This document shows, piece after piece, positions 5,624-10,960 of a DNA stretch of 10,960 bases (its first letter is position 1; each line of letters starts with the position of its first letter). This DNA comes from Actinomycetota bacterium. Its GTDB lineage: Bacteria; Actinomycetota; Actinomycetes; UBA12327. The stretch lies in NCBI GenBank assembly GCA_003529305.1, contig DPWC01000009.1:1-10960 (forward strand), read 5' to 3'. Both the position numbers and the translations under genes were made by a program. Under the pieces are notes generated by a model that saw nothing but the letters and a program-made list of their open reading frames with translations, was not told the DNA's origin and did not search any database.

Positions 5624-6577
5624 CTAGCCAAGCGCGGTGAGCGTGATCAGCACGGCCTCAGGTCTGCATGCAAGGCGAATCGGCGTGAAGGGCGATGTGC
5701 CGATACCAGCGGACACTTCTAACCACGCCGTTGCTGATGGTGCCGCAGTCTTGGTGATCTCAAGTGCGGGATCGGAGCCGTCCGCGCGCACTTCAGCGGG
5801 TGCTTGATGCACAGACAGCCCCTTGGCGCGATCGGCGTCGAGGTCGCAATTGGTCACCAAGGTTCCGTAGCCGGGAAGACAGATCTGGCCCCCGTGGGTG
5901 TGGCCAGCAAAGATCACCGCCGCACCGTCTCGGGTCATGTCGTCAAGGATGCGCAGGTACGGCGCGTGGGTGATCCCGATCAGGACATCGGCATCAGCAC
6001 TGGCTGGCCCTTGCACTGCGGCGTAATCATCGCGATGAAGGTGGGGGTCATCGACGCCGACGAGTTCAACGGTTAAGGGCCCGATCGTCACTTGCTGGCG
6101 CCGGTTGCCGACATAGATCCACCCAGCAGATTCCAATGCAGATTGCAGGTCTTGCCACGGCAGTTCTTGTGCATGACGAATCTTTGATGGTCCGCGTCGA
6201 ATGTAGGACAGCGGATTCTTCACGACCGGGGCGTAGTAGTCATTGGAGCCGAAGACGAAAGCACCCGGTGTGTCCAAGAGGCCACCGAAGGCGTGCAGCA
6301 GATCGGGGATGGCGTCAGCGTGCGCCAGATTGTCACCGGTGTTGATGATCAGATCCGGTTCAAGTTCGATCAAGGTCGACAGCCACTGCGATCTTTTGGT
6401 GTGGCCTGGCATCAGGTGAATGTCGGAAAGGTGCAGCACGCGCACATCGGGACTACCAGCGGGGAGAACAGCGATCTCTTCATGCCGGATGCGGTAGGCC
6501 TGGGCCTCCCAGAGGCTGTAGGCCACGGTGGTGGCACCTGCCACGGTGAGCAGTCCCAGTCCGGCACGCAATGACAC
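5624..6577 (-). CDS. Membrane-anchored metallophosphoesterase (YkuE/YaeI-like)
   Basis: This is a calcineurin-like metallophosphoesterase of 317 residues; the substrate is unknown. A hydrophobic segment near the N-terminus (about 6-24) probably anchors it in the membrane. The metal-site motifs are visible: SDIHL with D52 and H54, TGDN with D82, GITHAP (about 207-212), and GHTHGGQI (about 233-240). The motif usually written GNHD is GSND here (110-113), so the His that normally assists catalysis is not in its usual place. I recall this variant in other actinobacterial members. The start is GTG 6577; an in-frame stop lies shortly upstream and no Shine-Dalgarno is evident. It diverges from yqeY (59-base gap) and precedes tRNA-Pro. 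The neighbourhood with the PBP matches Rv3682/Rv3683 of M. tuberculosis. Confidence 0.9.
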   Translation of the reverse strand: MSLRAGLGLLTVAGATTVAYSLWEAQAYRIRHEEIAVLPAGSPDVRVLHLSDIHLMPGHTKRSQWLSTLIELEPDLIINTGDNLAHADAIPDLLHAFGGLLDTPGAFVFGSNDYYAPVVKNPLSYIRRGPSKIRHAQELPWQDLQSALESAGWIYVGNRRQQVTIGPLTVELVGVDDPHLHRDDYAAVQGPASADADVLIGITHAPYLRILDDMTRDGAAVIFAGHTHGGQICLPGYGTLVTNCDLDADRAKGLSVHQAPAEVRADGSDPALEITKTAAPSATAWLEVSAGIGTSPFTPIRLACRPEAVLITLTALG

Positions 6578-6602
6578 AGGGGCATCGTGGCAGACGCAGC
6601 CG

Positions 6603-6630
6603 TTGGCTCACAGCCGGCGGGTGGGACACT
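6603..6630 (+). promoter_or_regulatory. Putative promoter of yqeY
   Basis: TTGGCT (6603-6608), a 16-base spacer and GACACT (6625-6630) resemble -35 and -10 boxes. GGCGCC (6 bases) then separates the hexamer from the ATG at 6637, repeating the leaderless spacing seen at dnaX and recR. The -10 lacks the first T of TANNNT, so the call is weak. The 59-base gap must also serve the divergent phosphoesterase gene; CACGAT ends 6 bases before its GTG on the other strand. Confidence 0.35.
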
Positions 6631-6636
6631 GGCGCC

Positions 6637-7104
6637 ATGGCGTCGTTGAAAGAGCAGTTGCACAGTGACCTGACCAGCGCGATCCGATCCAGTGATGAGG
6701 TCACTCGCGAGACCCTGCGGATGGCCTTGGCTGCCGTCACCAATGAGGAGGTCTCGGGCAAAGCGGCCCGCGAACTCAGTGACGATGAGGTCGTTCTGGT
6801 GCTGACCAAAGAGGCCAAGAAGCGCAAAGAGGCGGTAGAGGCGTTCACCCAAGCCGGTCGGGAGGATCGAGCCCGCGCCGAGGCAGCAGAACTTGCTGTC
6901 CTTGAGCGTTACCTGCCGACGCCGCTGACAGACGCGGAGGTCGACGCCATCATCGCTACCGCGGTGCAAGACGCGGCGGCCACCGGTGCAGAAGGTGGTC
7001 GGGCGATGGGGTTGGTGATGAAGTCGGTGACCCCGCAGATCAGCGGACGCTATGACGGCGCAGCGGCAGCAGCAAAGGTGCGCACCGCCTTGGGAATGAA
7101 CTGA
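6637..7104 (+). CDS. yqeY: GatB/YqeY domain-containing protein
   Basis: This is a 155-residue helical protein of the YqeY family, related to the tRNA-binding tail domain of GatB. Its cellular role is not firmly established; an effect on tRNA or aminoacyl-tRNA handling is usually inferred. Family features are the LK..L..DL..A start (4-15), RMALAAVTNEEV (28-39), the charged KEAKKRKEA helix (58-66), the LERYLP segment (89-94), GRAMGLVMKSV (121-131) and SGRYDG near 136-141. Start ATG 6637 gives the normal N-terminus; an in-frame ATG at 6571 adds 22 unconserved residues. It converges on ponA, with 44 bases between stops and no convincing terminator there. Confidence 0.92.
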   Translation: MASLKEQLHSDLTSAIRSSDEVTRETLRMALAAVTNEEVSGKAARELSDDEVVLVLTKEAKKRKEAVEAFTQAGREDRARAEAAELAVLERYLPTPLTDAEVDAIIATAVQDAAATGAEGGRAMGLVMKSVTPQISGRYDGAAAAAKVRTALGMN

Positions 7105-7148
7105 TCCGCCTGTCGAACTTCGGAAGCGGTGTCTTGTCCGCCCGGCCG

Positions 7149-9596
7149 CTACGGCGTCGGTGACAGTGTCGGTGTCAGGGTTGCTCGCGGCGTGGGAGAA
7201 GGAATATTCGGCACGGGCAGGTCCGGCGCCGGTGGCGTGTACAGCGGCAGGAACGGCACGACTGGTTGCGAACCATCGCTGAGGTAGAGCACCACACTGC
7301 GACCTGATGTCACAAAGGATCCTCTGCTGGGGTAGGTGAACGCGACAGTGTTCTCCGGCCGACTGGATCGCACGCGAGTGCTCGCCAGATCGCCCTTGAG
7401 TCCGGCATCGGCGAGCACCTGCAATGCGAAGGCAGGATCGAGTCCGCGCAGATCAGGAACCTTGGTACTCAAGCCAGCAATGACGCTGGGATCGGGTTTG
7501 GTGAATGCGATAACGGGAAGGCCCTGAACTCCGGCCTGCATGATCTGCTGCCAGATCGGACCAGCAAGGCGGCCGCCGTAACCCTTGGTGATGAATCGAC
7601 CATTGATCGTGATGTCTCGAATGGGGTAGCGCTGACCACCGCGTGGGTCACCGATCCACACGGCTGTGGCCAACTGTGGAGTGTGACCGACGAACCAGAC
7701 GGCGGCGTTCTGATCGGTCGTGCCGGTTTTACCGGCCACGGGTCGACCAATGCCCAGCCCCTTTCCAGTCCCCTGAGTCATGACGGCGGTCAGCAGATCG
7801 TTGACCGCATCGGCAACTGCTGGCTTGATTACTTCCTGACAGTTCGCCGGAGGCGCACCCAGTGAGACACCGTCACGATCGGTCACATCGGTGACTGGCA
7901 CGGAGCGGCAGTGCGTACCGCGGGCGGCGAAAGTGGCGTAGGCCTCGGCCATGGCCAGTGGCGAAACCGCCTGACTACCCAGCACAAACGACGGGATGCG
8001 CTTGAGTGGTTGACCGGTCGCACGCCTAACGCCCAACGCCTCGGCGATCTCCTTGGGCCGACATAGCCCGGTCTTCTTCTCCAAGCCGACGAAGAAGGTG
8101 TTCACCGATTCAGCGGTGGCCGTGCGCATGGAGTAAGTTCCGCTGCCGGTGGAGTTACTCACCGTGTAGGGACCAAAGGGCGCACCCGTAGTGCAGTCGG
8201 TGAATCCGGTGAAGGTGCGAGTCGCTGGTGAACGCAGGGTGGTGGTGATGGGTAGGCCCTGGTCCAGTGCCGCCGCGAGGACGAACACTTTGAAGGTGGA
8301 GCCGGCCTGGGCTCCCAGGGACCCGCCGTACTTGGTGTCCACCGAGAAATTGACCGTCGTGCGACCGCGGCCGGTCAGCCCCCACACTCGATTTTGTGCC
8401 ATCGCGAGCACAGCTCCGGTTCCCGGTTGGACTGACGCGGTCGCCGTGGCTTTCTGGCTTTTGTCGGTGGCGGGAATGGCCGCGTTCACGGCTTGTTGCG
8501 ATACCGCTTGGAGTCGCGGATCTAAAGTGGTGCGAATCGTGAGGCCACCTCGTCGCAGAAAAGCATCACGATCTTCCTGCGTAGGGCCGAAGTAGGGGTC
8601 GTAGCGCAGGAAGTTCAGCACATATTCACAGAAATACGCGGCGTACGAGGTGGCACAACCATTGGCCACTGAAGTGATATTCAAAGATCGGCCGAGCGAA
8701 ATCGCTTTGGCTTTGGTGGCCTGCGAAGGTTGAATCATTCCCAGTTGCAGCATGCGCTCAATCACCACATCGCGGCGGGCTTGAGCGCGAACAGTGTTGG
8801 TGCGCGGGTTGTAGGCCAGGGGCTGCTGTACCACACCGGCCAAGGTCGCGGCCTGGGCCAAACTGAGATCGGCGGCATTGACTCCGAAATACCGCTGGGC
8901 CGCCGCTTGGATGCCGTAGGCACCATCACCGAAATACACCGTGTTGAGGTAGCGCTCAAGAATCTGATCTTTGGTGAAGCGCTTCTCCAAAGCCACCGCT
9001 AGTCGAATCTCGCGGATCTTGCGAGGCAGCGTGCGGGATCGCGCCGCATTGCGCTCATCAAGTGTGCGTGCGTTCTCCAGCAGAACATTCTTGATGTATT
9101 GCTGCGTCAGAGTCGAGGCTCCCTGTTTCACCCCGCCCGCTTGTTGGTTTTGTCGAATTGCCCGCAGGGTGCCTCGCAGGTCCACGCCTCCGTGCTGATA
9201 GAAGCGAGCGTCTTCAATGGCCACGATCGCCTGACGCATGATCGGGGCAATTGAGGTCAGGGGAACCTCGGTGCGGTTCTCGGTAAACACCGTCGCGATG
9301 GTCGAGCCGTCCTTGGCCAACAGCACAGTGCGTTGCGGAAGAGGTGGGGCATTCAGCACGCTGGGCAGAGCAGAGAACGACACCGACGAATCCCTCGCCG
9401 CCAGAGCAACACCACCCACAACGGGGAAGGCCAAGGCGGCGATGACCACGCCCAAAGCAGCGCAGGTGGCGAACAGGTTCAGCAGACGCCGACTCCGCCC
9501 GGTGCCTGCCTGCGGCGACTGAGCGTGGTGCGGAAGTGACTCCTGAGACCCCACAACCTGCAGGTTACGCGGCCATTGGACTCTTTCCCTAGGCAT
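7149..9596 (-). CDS. Bifunctional penicillin-binding protein (class A, PonA2-like, PASTA)
   Basis: This protein polymerises and cross-links peptidoglycan at the outer face of the membrane. From ATG 9596 it has 815 residues. A Ser/Arg-rich cytoplasmic tail is followed by a transmembrane helix (about 42-66). The GT51 glycosyltransferase domain has EDARFYQHGG with catalytic Glu128 (128-137), QGASTLTQQYIKN (158-170) and EKRFTKDQILERYLN (204-218). The transpeptidase domain has SxxK at S433-K436, SVN at 497-499 and KTGTT at 623-627. One PASTA domain (about 712-775) and a Pro/Thr-rich tail end the protein, as in M. tuberculosis PonA2. Cysteines at 314, 323, 468, 512, 563 and 586 lie outside the membrane and may form disulfides. 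It diverges from the wblA-like gene. A longer start at 9638 is possible but adds 14 unconserved residues. Confidence 0.95.
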   Translation of the reverse strand: MPRERVQWPRNLQVVGSQESLPHHAQSPQAGTGRSRRLLNLFATCAALGVVIAALAFPVVGGVALAARDSSVSFSALPSVLNAPPLPQRTVLLAKDGSTIATVFTENRTEVPLTSIAPIMRQAIVAIEDARFYQHGGVDLRGTLRAIRQNQQAGGVKQGASTLTQQYIKNVLLENARTLDERNAARSRTLPRKIREIRLAVALEKRFTKDQILERYLNTVYFGDGAYGIQAAAQRYFGVNAADLSLAQAATLAGVVQQPLAYNPRTNTVRAQARRDVVIERMLQLGMIQPSQATKAKAISLGRSLNITSVANGCATSYAAYFCEYVLNFLRYDPYFGPTQEDRDAFLRRGGLTIRTTLDPRLQAVSQQAVNAAIPATDKSQKATATASVQPGTGAVLAMAQNRVWGLTGRGRTTVNFSVDTKYGGSLGAQAGSTFKVFVLAAALDQGLPITTTLRSPATRTFTGFTDCTTGAPFGPYTVSNSTGSGTYSMRTATAESVNTFFVGLEKKTGLCRPKEIAEALGVRRATGQPLKRIPSFVLGSQAVSPLAMAEAYATFAARGTHCRSVPVTDVTDRDGVSLGAPPANCQEVIKPAVADAVNDLLTAVMTQGTGKGLGIGRPVAGKTGTTDQNAAVWFVGHTPQLATAVWIGDPRGGQRYPIRDITINGRFITKGYGGRLAGPIWQQIMQAGVQGLPVIAFTKPDPSVIAGLSTKVPDLRGLDPAFALQVLADAGLKGDLASTRVRSSRPENTVAFTYPSRGSFVTSGRSVVLYLSDGSQPVVPFLPLYTPPAPDLPVPNIPSPTPRATLTPTLSPTP

Positions 9597-9602
9597 AACG
9601 AC

Positions 9603-9612
9603 TGGGTAACCC
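9603..9612 (-). promoter_or_regulatory. Putative ponA -10 element within a GGGTAACCC palindrome
   Basis: On the minus strand TACCCA (9608-9603) is followed by 6 bases and then the ATG at 9596, the leaderless spacing seen elsewhere in the window, but the last consensus T is A. The hexamer lies within GGGT-A-ACCC (9604-9612), a short palindrome that could serve as an operator. Both readings rest on short matches. Confidence 0.3.
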
Positions 9613-9651
9613 TTGGGGACGCAGGGGTTCCCCAGCATTGCCGGGGCTGCC

Positions 9652-9666
9652 TAGGTTCGAGCGAAC
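9652..9666 (+). promoter_or_regulatory. Putative wblA -10 element and overlapping palindrome
   Basis: TAGGTT (9652-9657) fits TANNNT and would start transcription near 9664, giving an mRNA leader of about 79 bases. It overlaps GTTCG-AG-CGAAC (9655-9666), an inverted repeat with 5-bp arms that could bind a regulator, perhaps the WhiB-like protein itself or a partner. GGGG-TT-CCCC at 9624-9633 is another short palindrome in this 146-base divergent region. The GC background makes chance matches plausible. Confidence 0.3.
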
Positions 9667-9742
9667 GCGAGGGGCCGTGGGGTCTCTGGGGGGTTAGTGC
9701 GTCGAAAAGTCGGTGCACCAGCAGGCGTTCTGGGGAGGCCGC

Positions 9743-10078
9743 ATGACCTGGGTGGACAACTGGATCGCGCAAGCAGCGTGCCAGACCACAGCGCCTGATG
9801 AGCTGTTTGTTCAGGGAGCCGCCCAGAACAGGGCCAAGGCTGTGTGCATGTCATGCACTGTTCGCACCGAGTGCCTAGCAGACGCCTTGGACAACCGCAC
9901 CGAGTTCGGCGTCTGGGGCGGCATGACCGAACGAGAGCGTCGCGCACTGTTGCGCCGTCGCAGCAATGTCACTTCGTGGCGTGAAGTCTTAGAGAGTGCT
10001 CGTAATCAGTACGAGTCGGCGGTGTCCTCTGCCACTTCTGCGATTGATCTGACGGCGGACTCGCTGCGCGTGGGGTAA
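9743..10078 (+). CDS. WhiB-family Fe-S transcriptional regulator, WblA/WhiB4 type
   Basis: WhiB-like proteins are actinobacterial [4Fe-4S] regulators that bind sigma factor and sense redox state, NO or O2. This 111-residue protein has the four cluster cysteines C13, C35, C38 and C44 (CMSC then TEC), the GVWGG turn (56-60), and a basic segment ERERRALLRRR (63-73) for DNA contact. DELFVQGAAQNRAKAVC and LADALDN place it with Streptomyces WblA and Mycobacterium WhiB4 rather than WhiB1. The start is ATG 9743 with GGGGAGG 4 bases upstream; an upstream GTG at 9713 has no ribosome site. Divergence from a PonA2-type PBP is the same arrangement as whiB4-ponA2. WblA affects development and antibiotic synthesis, and WhiB4 the oxidative-stress response; the role in this organism is inferred. 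Confidence 0.94.
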   Translation: MTWVDNWIAQAACQTTAPDELFVQGAAQNRAKAVCMSCTVRTECLADALDNRTEFGVWGGMTERERRALLRRRSNVTSWREVLESARNQYESAVSSATSAIDLTADSLRVG

Positions 10079-10088
10079 TGACTGCGCC

Positions 10089-10094
10089 TAGGCT
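10089..10094 (+). promoter_or_regulatory. Putative -10 element of the DUF4177-like/ridA/nudix operon (leaderless)
   Basis: TAGGCT is followed by CGTCCC (6 bases) and the ATG at 10101. There is no Shine-Dalgarno between the wblA stop (10078) and this ATG, which supports leaderless translation of the first gene. No clear -35 box is seen. Confidence 0.5.
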
Positions 10095-10100
10095 CGTCCC

Positions 10101-10262
10101 ATGACGACTTGGGAGTACGCCACGGTGCCGTTGCTGATCCACGCGACGAAGCAGATTCTGGATACCTGGGGTGAAGACGGGTGGGAACTCGTCCAGATCG
10201 TTCCGGGCCCCAGTGCTGACAATGTGGTCGCCTACCTAAAAAGGCCGAAGGAACAGTCGTGA
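10101..10262 (+). CDS. Small conserved DUF4177-like protein (53 aa)
   Basis: This short ORF encodes MTTWEYATVPLL at its N-terminus, then WGEDGWELVQIVPG (23-36) and a VVAYLKRPK end. The pattern WEY..VPLL...KQILD.WG.DGWELV is the one I know from small DUF4177-type actinobacterial proteins, such as the one encoded beside the RidA gene in mycobacteria (I recall Rv3678A). Function is unknown. It is a single compact domain with no membrane segment or signal peptide. It has a leaderless-type promoter 6 bases upstream and no ribosome site. Its TGA overlaps the ridA GTG (GTGA), so the two are probably translationally coupled. Its size makes it easy to miss in automated annotation. Confidence 0.85.
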   Translation: MTTWEYATVPLLIHATKQILDTWGEDGWELVQIVPGPSADNVVAYLKRPKEQS

Positions 10263-10720
10263 GTCGCTGTGAAGATCGCCTGGCCGCACTGGGGTTGTCC
10301 CTTCCGCCAGTAGCCACACCGTTGGCTGCTTATGTGCCAGCTGTGCAGACCGGTTCGTTGGTCTTCACGGCGGGGCAATTGCCGTTGGTCGACGGCGTTA
10401 TTGCGTACACCGGCAAGGTCGATGTTGAGGTCACGGTGGAGCAGGGCTATGAACTGGCTCGGATCTGCGTGCTGAATGCACTGGCAGCGGTCAAAGCAGA
10501 GATCGGCGACCTTGATCGGATAACTCGTGTGGTTCGCGTGGTCGGCTATGTCGCGAGCAGCCCGGCGTTTACAGGGCAACCACAAGTCGTCAATGGCGCC
10601 AGTGAACTTCTCGGCGAACTTTTTGGTGAATCAGCCAAGCACGCCCGCAGCAGTGTGGGCATGGCCGTATTGCCGATGGATGCTTCGGTGGAGATCGAAC
10701 TTATCGTTGAGGTGGAGTGA
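10259..10720 (+). CDS. RidA/YjgF-family protein
   Basis: RidA proteins hydrolyse reactive enamine/imine intermediates made by PLP enzymes; many subfamilies have other or unknown roles. This 153-residue member starts at GTG 10259 with AAGGA 6 bases upstream and overlaps the preceding gene by 4 bases. Family features are VFTAGQLPL (35-43), the central helix VLNALAAVKAEIGDLD (71-86), VVRVVGYVAS (91-100) and the C-terminal ARSSVGMAVLPMDASVEIE (129-147). R130 probably corresponds to the carboxylate-binding Arg of E. coli RidA. It resembles the Rv3678c type rather than canonical short RidA (about 128 residues). Coupling to a NUDIX gene suggests metabolite clean-up as a shared theme, but that is inference. 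Confidence 0.92.
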   Translation: MSRCEDRLAALGLSLPPVATPLAAYVPAVQTGSLVFTAGQLPLVDGVIAYTGKVDVEVTVEQGYELARICVLNALAAVKAEIGDLDRITRVVRVVGYVASSPAFTGQPQVVNGASELLGELFGESAKHARSSVGMAVLPMDASVEIELIVEVE

Positions 10721-10960
10721 CAACTCCGATTCGTCGGGCGGCAACGGTTCTGCTTGTTCGCGATGCGCCCAAGCAGTCGGAATCAGTGCGCGATGCACCT
10801 GTCGATCACCTTCAGGTATGGATGATGCATCGCATTGCGGCGCTGAATTTCGCGGCGGGCGCTCATGTCTTTCCCGGCGGCGCAGTGGAGGCTCGCGATG
10901 CCGGGGCTCTGGCCCATGTATCGAGCGATCTTGACGGCGTAGATATCGCGGCAATCTCGC
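10717..10960 (+). CDS. NUDIX hydrolase, N-terminal part (cut by window end)
   Basis: An open frame from GTG 10717 runs to the window edge, giving 81 codons. It starts MTTPIRRAATVLLVRD and contains VWMMHR (about 38-43) and AGAHVFPGGAVEARD (about 50-64). That is the beta strand and glycine pair opening a NUDIX fold, with the rest of the NUDIX box expected just beyond the window. The look is that of NUDT19-like or CoA/ADP-ribose-type NUDIX proteins; substrate cannot be called. The start overlaps the ridA stop by 4 bases (GTGA), with GAGG just upstream at 10709-10712, so it is the third gene of a coupled operon. Confidence 0.82.
   Translation, partial: MTTPIRRAATVLLVRDAPKQSESVRDAPVDHLQVWMMHRIAALNFAAGAHVFPGGAVEARDAGALAHVSSDLDGVDIAAIS

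Noticed and set aside
7105..7148. Terminator between convergent yqeY and ponA
   Set aside because: Only a 4-bp CCGC/GCGG pairing with a long loop is visible and there is no T-run.
9597..9638. ATG 9638 as ponA start
   Set aside because: The 14 added residues are unconserved and lie over the likely promoter; ATG 9596 has a -10-like hexamer at the standard spacing.

Overview
The window comes from the chromosome of an actinobacterium (Actinomycetota). The evidence is a WhiB-like Fe-S regulator, a short SRP RNA of actinobacterial type, a PASTA-bearing class A penicillin-binding protein, frequent GTG starts and a fairly high GC content. Genus cannot be read from the sequence. All genes look intact, ordinary and vertically inherited. 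I see no mobile element, phage, CRISPR array, toxin-antitoxin or defence cassette, and no convincing undescribed multigene system.

Left block (1-5510): two tRNA-Ser genes on the minus strand (anticodons CGA and GGA), each with a hairpin behind it, stand head to head with the plus-strand SRP RNA gene ffs. Then come dnaX (DNA polymerase III clamp-loader subunit), recR (recombinational repair), and the overlapping ask-asd pair, which makes aspartate semialdehyde for lysine/diaminopimelate, threonine and methionine. The ask gene carries a well-formed internal start for a separate regulatory beta subunit. The usual ybaB/ebfC gene between dnaX and recR is missing.

Middle (5511-7148): tRNA-Pro(CGG) and a membrane-anchored YkuE/YaeI-type metallophosphoesterase lie on the minus strand. 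A yqeY (GatB/YqeY-domain) gene diverges from the phosphoesterase and converges on the next gene.

Right block (7149-10960): a PonA2-type bifunctional penicillin-binding protein on the minus strand diverges from a WblA/WhiB4-type regulator. Behind the regulator runs a tight plus-strand operon: a 53-residue DUF4177-like protein, a RidA-family protein, and a NUDIX hydrolase cut by the window edge. The two junctions in that operon are 4-base GTGA overlaps. The order phosphoesterase, PBP, WhiB4/WblA, small protein, RidA is, from memory, a known actinobacterial neighbourhood (Rv3683 to Rv3678c in M. tuberculosis).

The most informative pattern is regulatory. TANNNT -10 hexamers sit exactly 6 bases before the start codons of dnaX, recR and the DUF4177-like gene, which predicts leaderless mRNAs. 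The same kind of hexamer sits 7 bases before the mature 5' ends of both tRNA-Ser genes and before the modelled end of ffs. Weaker versions precede yqeY and ponA. An inverted repeat overlaps the predicted ask promoter, and small palindromes lie in the ponA-wblA divergent promoter region.
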